Positions 10,609 to 20,715 of a stretch of 64,000 nt of DNA are shown in pieces. The notes beneath the pieces are model-generated. The model was given only the letters and a program-made list of their open reading frames with translations, was not told the DNA's origin and made no database searches. The first letter of the stretch is position 1. The number at the start of each line of letters is the position of its first letter. This DNA is from Symbiodinium natans (taxonomy: Eukaryota > Sar > Dinophyceae > Suessiales > Symbiodiniaceae), in NCBI GenBank assembly GCA_905221605.1, contig CAJNDS010002238.1, forward strand, positions 124,001 to 188,000, given 5' to 3'. The position numbers and the translations under genes are program-made.

Positions 10609-10700
10609 ACCAGTCCTTCAGAGGGATCATAGTACTCCCCCCCCTCTTATGATCCCTACAAAGGACTGCTACAAGAAGGGTGGAACATCCCCAAGTTGCT
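10609..10700. repeat. Small inverted-repeat hairpin
   Basis: Arms at about 10611-10630 and 10652-10671 (CAGTCCTT outer ends, GGGATCATA inner ends) pair around a C-rich loop. Immediately right, 10666-10695 resembles the right arm of the hairpin at 13873-13964 (AGGACTG, then GGAACATCCC). The two loci therefore share a module and probably belong to one small non-autonomous repeat family. Confidence 0.55.
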
Positions 10701-10906
10701 TCTGTTGTGGGATTTTGGGGTGCGAGGTTTGCGACGCGGGGTCTGGGTCTTTTGGGGCATGCCGCGCACGAGAACCACAAAAAAAAGCAAGTAAACAGCG
10801 GCCTCAACAGAAAGCACACCTCCCGCACAGGGACCGCTCTGGATGCTGGATAAGGCGCCTCTTGCAAAAAGACCAACATCCCTTAGCCTTCAATGCCTAC
10901 CCAATC

Positions 10907-10956
10907 CTGACACGCACAAGAGCTCGGGTCGCCTCTACAAAGTGGGCCGGGTTCTC
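10907..10956 (-). CDS. Candidate exon downstream of guanylate kinase
   Basis: A 50-bp segment with AG acceptor (GTGCAG) and a GA donor (CAG before GATTGG) reads ENPAHFVEATRALVRV on the minus strand. The spacing and GA donor resemble the guanylate kinase exons just upstream, but it does not match the expected C-terminal kinase sequence, so membership is uncertain. Confidence 0.25.
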
Positions 10957-11063
10957 CTGCACAAACGAAGTCTCAGCTAACTGCACGAAAAAAACTGCCG
11001 AAACAAATGCTTCATGAACATCATGTCTGGCAGATCCCTTCCGCGTCCTTGTCTTGCAAATAC

Positions 11064-12185
11064 CTATGCAGGCTTTGCACGCCCGCTATGTCAATGTCCA
11101 GGACACAATTGTGGCCATGATCGCATATGTCCTCTCACAGTCACATGGAACTGACCACACCTCGCCAGCATGCAAACCTTGCTTCGATGTGCACGCACAG
11201 TTTTGATGCCTTTTTGGCACTTGGCCTGGCAACAAAGCAAAAAAAAGTCCTGGATGGCTGCAAAAGACGTGCCGTACAAGTTGCCGTGCACTTCGGCATG
11301 CTCAAGAAACAAGCCTGACCGGGGATAACACAAACTTGTTGCTTGTTGACGTTCAGCTGCTCATTTCAAACTGCAAACATGAAAAACATGGCATCCGCGC
11401 CTTCTGCGATCATATCTTGCATATGCGCACGGCTCACGAAGTGATAATCCACTCCGTCCTTTGCAGCTTGGTTCACTCCCTGTCAAACATGACGAATCCT
11501 ATTGCAAACAGGTTAAGCCCGAGTATCAGTTTCGGAGTCTCGTGGTGAGCGAGTTGTGTGAGAGACCACCAAGCCAAACTGGCTGCCCAAAGTCTTGTGG
11601 TCTTGGTTGTCCCGGCACACCAAATTCACCAAACACTGCACATCCTTACAACGGCCTGACTGCAGCCGCGCAGCCCAATAGCTGTTTGACTAGGGTGCTT
11701 TTGCCGACACCTGATGGTCCACATAGAACAAGAAGTCCTCCTGGCAACACAGAACACATCCCCAACAGCCTATCTGCGTGTGCATGATGGTGCTTTGTAC
11801 ACAGCCATTCCGTCTTTCACGCCGTGCGTGCCAATAAAGTATCAAAGAGCCTGTTACATCCGGTTCGGCAACCGCAGCTGCCAGACGCACCGTCAACCCA
11901 CGGGGGACCTGTGAAGAAACTGCGCAAAGATTGACGTGTCGGAGCCATGGAACAATGCTAAGGCGACCACGTGCGCCCGTTTGCACTCCCGTTTGCGGCC
12001 GGAGCGAACTGCTCGGCCGAGCACTGCAGGCGCCACCATTACGAAACACCTTCACCACAAACACTGACATCTGACATCACCTGTGGTTGGTAGCAAATGA
12101 TATGCCACTGGCCTGCAAGCAAGCCTCGTCGATGAAGGTTGATGGGCACAAAGCGGGCGTAGATCACAAGCATGTTGTGAAACAC
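11064..12185 (-). CDS. Guanylate kinase (GMP kinase), split into short exons
   Basis: Catalyses ATP + GMP to ADP + GDP. Eight minus-strand exons join in phase: 12113-12185, 11968-12008, 11851-11908, 11650-11740, 11528-11582, 11401-11458, 11250-11314 and 11064-11131. All have AG acceptors. Donors are GC, GT, GC, GT, GA, GC, GA and GT in that order. Introns are 59-118 bp. Diagnostic motifs run in family order: P-loop LLVLCGPSGVGKSTLVKQLL, GMP-binding SHTTRSPR, DGVDYHFV, then EG joined across an intron to LFLEHAEVHGNLYGTS, then NCVLDIDIAGVQSL. The two 5'-most exons lie upstream of the kinase core and are less certain. The C-terminal part (LID and last helices) was not found. It may lie in unrecognised exons below 11064 or be missing. 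Confidence 0.85.
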
Positions 12186-12793
12186 CTGGGTGGATACATG
12201 TGCATTGCAAGTGTCATGAAACTTTGGCAACGTTTTTTCATCCCCCGTTGTTTTCAAGCAAGATGATATGCCACCACGGCACCAGCTTCTCGTTTCTCTT
12301 GTAAGTAGCATTGTGATCGTGGCATTGTGTTGTTGCGCAGTTTTTTGTTTTTTTGCCGCATCGGTTTTTTCGTCGCTCGGCAGGAACGGACACGAAGATA
12401 TCCCGGGAGCAAGGCTGCACGTGGGAAAGATGTGCGACCTGGCCTGGCTTTCGTGATTTTTTCCCCCGCCCGATCGACTCGGCCCTGAGGGTCGGCTGTC
12501 TTGCGCGTGTCGTCGCAGCAGAGTGCCCCTCAAACTGCTGGGTTCTCATGATTCCACTTTGAGCTCTGGTCAAGGGCTGAACTGCAAGTGCCTGCATCCA
12601 TGAGGGCATGCGCGCATGACACTCACATGCTCCATGCCTTCTACTGTCCCTACAACTGATCGTTGCCTTTGTCCAACGCTGCTACTCGAAATCCTTTTGA
12701 CCCACGAAGGGAATGCAAATGCTCGTAGTGTTGGGCGGAGAGCTTGGAACGTACCAGGCCAATGTTGGGGACGACGATCCAGCACTCGCATCA

Positions 12794-13282
12794 CTAAGGC
12801 TTGCACACTGAGGCCTTTTTCGCATCGAGAAAAGACCGTGCTTTGGATGTCAGTAAACCGTCCTGTATGAGTTTTTCGTGGCCCTGCGCAAGCGCCTGTG
12901 GATCACGACCAGTCCGAAGAAGTAGCCAGTTGGCAGTGACAGCGATGCGGCGCTCAAACAGATGCAGGCAGAAGCGTTTGCGTAAGGGCAACACAACGCA
13001 CCATCCCCGCGGAGGCCTTTGCGAAGATAGTTTTCCTTCGAAGGTTCCCCTTGCAGGAGTAGGCCAAACAAAGCAACGCGCATCGTCCCAGCCATGAAGT
13101 TGGAGCTTGGAGGAACATGGTCGGAACAAGCAGGACAACCGCGCCCGATCGTCTCCAACCTCGCGTGGCCGCTCCCGGAAAAGCGCTGGCGACAAGCCCA
13201 CACAGTGCATGAAGGTGACCTCCAATGTGGAGACCGCGCATGTGCTGCAAGCATTCCAAAAGGCTTTGGCGTTTCTCTGCAA
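12794..13282 (-). CDS. Open minus-strand ORF, unknown
   Basis: A 162-codon ORF lies on the same strand as and upstream of guanylate kinase. It contains stretches with protein-like composition (LFERRIAVTANWLLLRTG, QALAQGHEKLIQDGLLTSKA). No domain was recognised. It could be several exons read through, a separate gene, or chance, since other frames here are also open. Confidence 0.3.
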   Translation of the reverse strand: MQRNAKAFWNACSTCAVSTLEVTFMHCVGLSPALFRERPREVGDDRARLSCLFRPCSSKLQLHGWDDARCFVWPTPARGTFEGKLSSQRPPRGWCVVLPLRKRFCLHLFERRIAVTANWLLLRTGRDPQALAQGHEKLIQDGLLTSKARSFLDAKKASVCKP

Positions 13283-13399
13283 ATGCCCCCGAAGCCAAAC
13301 AATTTAGGTGAGTGTAAAGATTAGAATGACTTCGATACCGGGTGCCGAGTACTCGAAAAAAGCAACAAGAATTGAAAACCTTAAAGCCCTGCAACCCTT

Positions 13400-13570
13400 G
13401 AAAACCCCTGAACACTAAACCCTATATAGAAACCCGAAACCCCGAACCCCAAACCCCCAAACCCAACATTCCCTACCCAAAAGTCCATCAAGCCTCAAAG
13501 CCCACAACCCCCAAACCTAAACCCGACAACCCCTAAGCCCTAAAACCCTAAACCTAAACCTACGGCTGTC
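13400..13570 (-). repeat. Degenerate CCCTAAA-like tract
   Basis: Variants such as CCCGAAA, CCCCAAA and CCCTAAA follow one another with no fixed spacing. This looks like an aged telomere-type array. Confidence 0.7.
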
Positions 13571-13663
13571 AGTAGGGAAACAAGGATTTCGGCGCCCTGG
13601 TCTGTACGGCCATCCTAGAGGGCCACATGGGGACCCAAAACCCCATCAACCCTCCAAACCTTC

Positions 13664-13720
13664 TAAACCCTCTAAACCCTCTGAACCCTCTGAACCCTCT
13701 GAACCCTCTGAACCCTCTCC
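13664..13720 (+). repeat. 9-bp tandem repeat AACCCTCTG
   Basis: About six units of AACCCTCTG/AACCCTCTA in a row. The related minus-strand reading RVQRVQRV is an artefact of the repeat. Confidence 0.85.
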
Positions 13721-13872
13721 AAACCCTTCAAAAACCCTCGAAAAAAACCCTCTGACTGAGCCGAAGCCAAAGAACTGCCGGTGACCCTTCCCGAAAGGAT
13801 GGGTCCGCCCCGCGATGGCGCCAGAAAGCTTTCCATGGGTTCTCTAAGTTCGAAGCTTAAAGGGTTAAGGTT

Positions 13873-13964
13873 GGGATGTTCCCCCTGGTAGTAACAGTCC
13901 TGAATATTATTTATATTTCCCAATGCCGATTAAGGACTGTTAGTATAGGGGGGAACATCCCAGG
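13873..13964. repeat. Hairpin-forming small inverted repeat
   Basis: Left arm 13874-13902 (GGGATGTTCCCCC to AACAGTCCT) and right arm 13934-13962 (AGGACTGTTAG to GGGAACATCCC) are near-perfect complements around a loop of about 31 bp that is AT-rich. This is the size and form of a very short MITE or foldback. A related right-arm sequence occurs at 10666-10695. Confidence 0.75.
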
Positions 13965-14639
13965 GTTAAAGGGTTGTGGGGTTGCGGGGTTGGGTGTTCT
14001 AGGCTTGCAGGGTTGCGGGGTCAGGGGTGAGGCAGGGAAGCCGCGGCGTCTATCAGATCAAACGGGGCTCTGTTGGAATCTTAGAAGCCTTAAGCTCTTG
14101 TATGGCTTGCAGAGGTTTGTTGAGAAGATTTGCGGGGGCATATAGGGTTCAGGGTGTTTAGGCTGGAAGCAACTGGCAGTGTTGTTGCATTCTCAAGCTT
14201 TGATCCGAAGGGACAGATAGGGCGGGATGTATCCTTCCACCGAAGTGTTAAGCTTTGGCATTCTGGGTTCGGAAAAATTTGAGCCCCCAATTCTCACTCT
14301 TCAGAATTCAACCCTAGACCCTAACCACCTGATCGGCTTCTCAACTCATGAGACCTCACAGCACTCCGAATACAAACCCAGTTTCTATGCCTGAGCTAAA
14401 AAAGAGCAGAGAAAAAACAGGCGCCAGAGTTCAGGGAGACACAACCAACCTTTGCATCATGAGCAATGCCGAGGAGAAAGCAGAACGAACAGCCAGACAC
14501 CCCAAAACACCGAAAAATTGTCACAACAAAGCGAAAACAGGCTCGCCTCCCTGAATTCAGAGATCCGCTGGAGGTTTCGGGGTGTTTGGGTTTAGGGTCT
14601 ACGGGTTTCGGGCAGGGGGTTTTGGTGGGATGCTGCCAA

Positions 14640-16330
14640 GGAAAACCGGACGTCCCACCAACGGAACTTTGTCACCAGCTCTACAAGTCCCCTGGACCGT
14701 GCCGATTTTACCGATAACCTTATAAGGCTTGTAAATCCATTCATCCACCAAAAATAGCTTCACGGGCGTAGCCTGAGCAGCAAGAGGCAACAAAACGATG
14801 CATGCAAATGAGATCAATAACTCCTCCGAATCATAGTTCATCAGACTTCCGGCGAAGTGCAAGACAGGCTGTTTTGGCCCCTGTCACGACATGTCTGCTT
14901 CTTCGCCAAGCTTCACGCAGATACCTCGTGGGCCACGCAATGCTCGTGCATTCAGGCCCGCTCACGAGGAGGCGCACAATCAGATTCACATCAAGCCGCG
15001 CTGGCTTGAGGCATCCTGCTTGAATTCGGTTCAAGCGGCTACAGGCCAACCTGCATTGAAATAGCGGGGAGATGAGCAAACCCATGCCCGAACCCCGACG
15101 TGCTGATGAATCGCTCTGGATTCGCACTTTGCTTCCTTCGGGGTGGCGGCCCTCAGCGTTCGATGAAGATGCCTCTGGCGTGTCTCCTCTGACGTTTCTG
15201 CAAGCAGAATTTGCAGGGTTTGCTTTGCCTTCATGCACTTCTCGATGTGTGGGTTTTTTGGCTGAAGGCTTAGGGCTTGGGGTCCTGTCTGTAAACACCC
15301 GGAGTGCTGCGAAGCAGCCGCAGTCCTGGTGGGGCAGATCACTGGCTGAGTCCATGTTTCTGGGCCGTGTCAAACTGGATGTGAAAGATCTTGCACGTGC
15401 TGAGCCCTGCACGTTCGCTTGGACTTTCTTGGATTCCTGAAGAGCCTCAGTGACCAAGTAGGTGATGGAGAGGGGGCGAAGCAAAATGGAAGTAAAGTAA
15501 GTCAACATGTCAACGAAACATTCGTGCAGATAGAGCTTCAAGCTCTGCACAAAATTCGATCTTCACCGATCCCGAAAAACAAGGAGTGCAGTGCGCTCTG
15601 GGGCCTGGGTTTGTTGATGTAGTATTTGCCGGAATGCGTAGCAGAAGGGTCCCATTAAATGAGATTGGGGTAGAAAAAATTACCGTGAGGGGCGGAAGAG
15701 GTGACCAACATCGTTGCCAAAACATTTGTAAATCGCTCGCAAGCATGCGCAAAACGCTCGCCACGTTGGCCAAGAGTTCGCCAAGAGTTCGCCTATCATT
15801 CACCAGGCCTTCGCCAGGCGTTCGCCAGGCGTTCGCCAAGCGTTCGCCAAGCGTGCACCAAGTGTTCGAAAAGCATCCGCGGAGCGTGAACAAAGGGTTT
15901 ATCAAGCGTTTTTCAAAGCATTCGCGACTGCGTTTTTTGGCATCCCTTCGAAAGCCTGAAACTTCTGAATCATCAGTAGAGCCATGAACTTAACAGACAC
16001 AAGGATTGGCCCCTGGGCGTACCAAGCGTCACAGGGATAAAGGCCCAGGACGTCGCGATCCTCGTAACTGTCGCCGCTTGTTGAACCGTCCCATTCTTGT
16101 CGTGTCTCAAGTGCCAACAGTCACAGGAATGGTGCCTCTTGCATGTGTTGGAGCCTGTCCGAGACGGCGTGAGTAAAAACGTCAGATCTGTGTCTGAAGT
16201 TGGGGCTTGGGTTGAGGTGCTAGAAAGTAAGCACTTTTCTTCATAAAGTTACGCATGGCCCCAAGACGTGCGCTTAGGTTTGGGGCGCCCAGTGGTCTAA
16301 AATATCTTCAGAAACAAATGTGCCTTTGAA
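14640..16330 (-). repeat. Dispersed 1.7-kb repeat, copy 1
   Basis: In minus orientation this matches 61470-63350 in plus orientation along most of its length. Shared landmarks: minus-strand reading DSASDLPHQDCG (DSASDLLHQDCG in copy 2), LISFACIVLLPL (LISFACIALLPL), the DNA words GTTGACATGTTGACTT and GGTCACTGAGGC near 15.5 kb, GTTCACGCTCCGCGGA near 15.9 kb, and GACCACTGGGCGCCC near 16.3 kb. Both copies carry small frame-breaking differences. It may be an old mobile element or duplicated gene fragment; the family is unknown. Confidence 0.8.
15771..15868 (+). repeat. 10-bp tandem repeat GCGTTCGCCA
   Basis: About nine imperfect units of GCGTTCGCCA(A/G) inside the dispersed repeat copy 1. The second copy at about 62.2 kb lacks this expansion, so the array arose after the copies separated. 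Confidence 0.8.
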
Positions 16331-16499
16331 GATCATGTGCAGGAGGGGACGGGAGTGGGAGGGGGAGGGAGGCCCAAGTCCCACATGCACCCCCCCCTAA
16401 CAAGCAAGGCCTTACTCACAAGCAATCCCATGCGACAGTTTACCAGACATATACCGCCAACGAGAATAACAGCACAAGCGAAAAGAGGGGCAACACCCA

Positions 16500-16640
16500 G
16501 CTCGAGGCCCCCAAGGTGCCGGCCGGCTCTCTTGGCAAGAGAAGCTCCTGACTGTCTGGTTGCACCCAATCCCCCCTGACCGCCTCCCTCGTGGTGTGGT
16601 TGTGGCTTGGTCTGGGTATTTAGGGTTGAACAAGCTTATA
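16500..16640 (-). repeat. Short dispersed repeat, copy 1
   Basis: The minus strand resembles 40970-41070 plus: CCCTAAATACCC, GACCAAGC, CAGGGGGGATTGGG and ACAGTCAGGAG occur in the same order. It is short and of unknown origin. Confidence 0.7.
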
Positions 16641-17699
16641 TGGCATACAGGGCTAATCAGGGTGTAGAGGATTCAGGGCTGTTAGGGTTTTCTGCTTAAA
16701 TGTCCTGGGTCGGGATTTATGGCTTTGGGGTTTTAGGCTAAAGTTTTAGGAATTAGGGTGGCTTGGGAATCCGGCGAGACCTTGGGTGGTCGGCACCACC
16801 CACCCCCACTCACCCCCCGCTCACCCCCAACTCCCCCGCCCAACCTCCCCTCTCTATGCCATGGCACCGGTTGGCACGCGCAACCGTGCATAGTCTCGGG
16901 GTTGAACGCGTGCCAGTTGCACGTACAAACCGCATTAAGGATTGCGGATTTAGGGGGGGGTGCCAGCGTTAAAACTATGGGCATGTAAGGCTTTGGGGGG
17001 GACAGCGCACAACAATGAATTGACGCCTCCTCGTCGTCCAGAAGGGGTGAGACCTTTCACCCGGCTCAGGCTTCTACTAGGGGTAGCTTTATCTGACGCC
17101 ATGAAGTTGCGCTACTGCAGGCACGTGGGAAAGCGTGAAGTTCACGACACTGGCGTGAAGTTGCACCCTTAGCAGCCTTAGCATACAGTCGCGAGGCGAG
17201 TTCACGAATGTGGCTCCGTAAACCATCATCGCCCCTCCGCTTCGCTGGCAAAGCGCTCCGTGAAGATGCACACAAACGAAGTGCGACACAGAAGAGAGGA
17301 CAAAGGATCCAAAAAGAGAAATTACCGCACCCTAGAGGCCTCGAGGGCCTCGAGGCCCCAGCACCATCAGCGCAAGCAAACAGACCAAAAGATGGCCTGG
17401 GGTGACTCGGGTGGAGGGGCGAGACCAAGCAAATCGCCCCGGAACACACTGCCCGGACAACAGTTTGGGGAGGGAGGCGAAGGAGCCATTTGTTTACAGC
17501 TGGGGAGGGGGCAGATCTAGCACAAACCCAAGTTTTCGCGCCGAAAAAGATGGCCGGAGCACTTCAAGCTTAAATCCAGCACAAGTCCAGGGTTTCGAGC
17601 CGAGAAATGGGACTTGTGGCATTTTGGCCATGTTTCTGTGTCTACGAGTGTTTCGGCCTCCCAAGGCCCCAGCACCATCAGGCCAAGGCAACCCACCAA
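16641..17699. other. No supported gene
   Basis: C- and G-rich stretches and short ORFs. A segment containing GGCCCCAGCACCATCAG occurs twice (about 17352 and 17662), indicating a local duplication. No coding call is supported. Confidence 0.4.
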
Positions 17700-17765
17700 A
17701 TGTATGTATGTGTATGCATGTGCATGTGTATATATATATATATGTATAGTACCCCCCCCCCAGTT
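17700..17765 (+). repeat. TG/TA microsatellite with G/C run
   Basis: TGTATG-type units pass into a (TA)n run and end in a run of ten C, then GTTATCCACACC. The inverse of this junction (GTGGATAAC, G run, then (TA)n) recurs at about 19525-19570, so the block is a dispersed microsatellite-bearing repeat. Confidence 0.8.
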
Positions 17766-17927
17766 ATCCACACCTTTTCTGCTTGTTTTGTGTTTTTCTT
17801 GTCCTGGCACTGCGTATTTCTGCTTTTCGTTCGTGATTTGTTTTCTTTGTCCCAGCGTGTTGATTTATGTTTTCTTTCTTTCTTTATATCTGGTTGCTTA
17901 TCTTTTGTTTATATTGCACCAGTAGAG

Positions 17928-18100
17928 ACCGGTACAAACCGGTACAAATCGGTACAAGTTGTACCGGCCCCGGGCCCTGGAACCAAGAACCAAGAACCAA
18001 GATTGCAGGGCAAGACCTCCCTGCAATCTTGGTTCTTGGTTCTTGGTTCCAGGGGTGGGGCCGGTACAACTTGTACCGTTTTGTAACGTTTTGTACCGGC
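17928..18100. mobile_element. Foldback element, about 173 bp
   Basis: A near-perfect long inverted repeat. The inner arms at 17951-18010 and 18019-18077 are about 60 bp each with an 8-bp loop (18011-18018). Outer arms carry ACCGGTACAAA-type units on the left and TTTGTACCGG-type units on the right. It contains three AACCAAG units per arm. There is no coding capacity. It is best described as a MITE or foldback, and it would form a stable hairpin in single strands. Confidence 0.85.
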
Positions 18101-19390
18101 CCGTGTGTCTCGACAAATTTAAGGATTTCAAGGGCTTTAGAAAATTCAAATGGGCTGGGCCTTTTCCCAAAACAACTATTTTGTTTCAAAATTTCAATTA
18201 TTTAAGGAATTTGCTGATTTTAAAAAGTTCAAACGGGCCGGGCCTTTCCCAAACTAATTTAACTTTTTTTCATGTTTTTACGGAGTTTAACGTATTTAAG
18301 TGGCCTTTTACATCCCTTAAAACCCTTAAAATTTTGAAAGCCAGAGGCCTTTCAAAACCTTAAGAGCTTGAGGGTTTTAAAGAATTGGAGGGTCCTTTTA
18401 AATTCCTTAAAATCCTTAAAACTTTGAAAGGGGAAATGGAACCATCAAATAGTAGGTAAAGGTGAGTCGTACACAGGGCTATAAGGTTCTAATCCTATAG
18501 GTAATGCCTCCACCTTAAACCTTTGAACCCTCTAGGCCTGTAGGTTTAAACCCTATAGGGCTAACACCGTGAGGGCTTTAGAGATAAACCTTGAAAAATC
18601 CTGAACCGTTAAACTGTATGGATTTAAATGCCTAAACCGTAAGCCCTTATGGTTTAAACTCCATGGGCTTATAAACCTTGAAGACCCCTAAACCTTTCAA
18701 CCCGATACCTGCTTATTCTTTGCATTTCCACCAAGCCCTAAAAACAGAGGCATAACCATATGGGATTTTAGATTTAGGGATTTACGCCTCAAGCCTTATA
18801 GGGTTTTTCAGGCTCTAGTCCTATAGGCAATGCCTTAAAGGCCTAGAGGGTTCAAACCCTATAGGGCTAACCCCGTGAGGGCTTTAGAGATAAACCTTGA
18901 AAAACCCTAAACCTTTAGACTCTATGGGGTTCAAAGGCTTGAAAACCTAAGGTCTGGGCATGTATACCTTCATCGCCTATGGGGTTAAACCTTTTGAGGC
19001 TTTTAGAGCCCCATAGGCTTTCAGGGTCTTGACCCTAAAGGGTTCAGGTTTAGATGCCTAAATCGTAAACCCTTAAGGTTTGAACTCTATGGGCTTAGGT
19101 TTACATACCTGGGTCTTCAACCTTCAAACCTATTAACCCTATAGGATTTAAAGGTTAAGGGTTTAGGTGTAATTGCTTAACCTTGAAGCCCTATGGATCT
19201 AAAGGTTCAGGTTTCAGGTTTAACCCTAAACCCGATCGGCTTTAAGCCTTAAACCCTATAGGGTTTCGGGGCGTCTCTTTTTATAAGACTTAAACCTTAA
19301 CCATAGGGTTTTAGAGATAAGCCCTGAAAGGAAAAGCATTTCCAAAAACCAGGGAGCGCAGCGGAGCGGAAGGGAGGGGAGGAGGTCGCT
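18101..19390. repeat. Degenerate repeat-rich, moderately AT-rich tract
   Basis: Packed with variants of CCCTATAGGGTT, AAACCTT and TTTAGGG. One direct repeat is clear: a block containing CCTATAGGGCTAAC, GTGAGGGCTTTAGAGATAAA and CCTTGAAAAA occurs at about 18545-18610 and about 18853-18915. No gene is visible. Confidence 0.65.
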
Positions 19391-19524
19391 GTGCCCAGTG
19401 TTTGGACAGATGGAGAGGAATCAACATCTCAAGGATTGCATACATTTACGTTATGTCGCGGATTGGGTCATTGGGAGGGGGGGGAGTTCAGGGGTCACCG
19501 CGACCACAAAAAGCGTGGATAAAC

Positions 19525-19618
19525 ACAAAAAAGCGTGGATAACCTGGGGGGGAATATATATATACAAAAAAAAATATATATATATATATATACATATATA
19601 TATGTGTATATATATATA
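19525..19618 (+). repeat. GTGGATAAC / G-run / (TA)n microsatellite
   Basis: GTGGATAACC and a G run lead into (TA)n with an A-rich interruption. It is the inverted counterpart of the block at 17735-17775. Confidence 0.8.
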
Positions 19619-19659
19619 ACTATGCGTATCGAATCTACGGGAACTTGCGATGCCCTGCA

Positions 19660-20715
19660 CCGCGACCTAATGGCTTTCGGGCTTCCGGAACTGGGGCCTT
19701 ACGGTTTGGGGCTTGCGAAATAATCACGCAGTGTAAGGGCCCATGTGGGATTCGAGGATTTGAAGCGAAGTGTAAGGGCCCGGCCACAGGAAGCCCATCA
19801 GAGGCTGTGCCCTGCGGCTGCGCTGGGACTTGATGGTTTTGGGGCGTGAGTTTTTTTGCATCTGGTTAGGATGCTTCGAAACCCAGAGTTTCAGGCTCCG
19901 GCCATGCCACGTGGGACCCCATCGCTCCCCTGCAGTGGGCTTTGAGGGCTTTCGAGGGCTTATGGTTTGGGGCTTGGGATTTGAAAGCGAAGTGCAAGGG
20001 CCCAGCTGCCACTGGAAGCCCATCACAGGCTGTGACCTGCGGCTGCGCTGGGACTTGATGGGTTTGGGATGCTTCGAAACCCAGAGTTTCAGGCTCCGGC
20101 CATGCCGCGCGGGACCCCATCGCTCCCCTGCAGTGGGCTTTGAGGGCTTTCGAGGGCTTATGGTTTGGGGCTTGGGATTTGAAAGCGAAGTGCAAGGGCC
20201 CAGCTGCCACTGGAAGCCCATCACAGGCTGTGACCTGCGGCTGCGCTGGGACTTGATGGGTTTGGGATGCTTCGAAACCCAGAGTTTCAGGCTCCGGCCA
20301 TGCCGCGCGGGACCCCATCGCTCCCCTGCAGTGGGCTTTGAGGGCTTTCGAGGGCTTATGGTTTGGGGCTTGGGATTTGAAAGCGAAGTGCAAGGGCCCA
20401 GCTGCCACTGGAAGCCCATCACAGGCTGTGACCTGCGGCTGCGCTGGGACTTGATGGGTTTGGGATGCTTCGAAACCCAGAGTTTCAGGCTCCGGCCGTG
20501 CCACGCGGGACCCCCTCGCAAGTGTTTGGGGCTTGGGATTTTGAAAGCGAAGTGCAAGGGCCCAGCTGTCACTGGCGGCCCATCACAAGCTGTGCCCTGC
20601 GGCTGCGGTGGGATCTGATGACTTTCAGGGCCTACGGCTTGGGGCTGGGGACTTGATGGCGAAGTGTATACAAGGGCCCGGCTGTCACCGACGGCCCATC
20701 AGAGCCCTGCAGCGA
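19660..20715. repeat. 198-bp tandem repeat array
   Basis: Unit starts are at 19871, 20069, 20267 and 20465 (the word ATGCTTCGAAACCCAGAG), exactly 198 bp apart, with degenerate part-units on both sides. The three central units are almost identical. Because 198 is divisible by 3, long ORFs open on both strands (262 and 282 codons). These are by-products of the period, not genes. Confidence 0.9.

Noticed and set aside
11560-11590. A further spliced-leader relic (AAGCCAAACTGGCT)
   Set aside because: Only a partial match, and it lies inside the guanylate kinase exon region; its palindromic look is coincidental.
15586-15987. Plus-strand ORF of 133 codons
   Set aside because: It is generated by the 10-bp repeat within a dispersed repeat; the other copy does not preserve it.
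19724-20618. Long ORFs on both strands (262 and 282 codons)
   Set aside because: The 198-bp tandem period is divisible by 3, so any stop-free unit gives a long ORF. The proteins are simple repeats with no domain.
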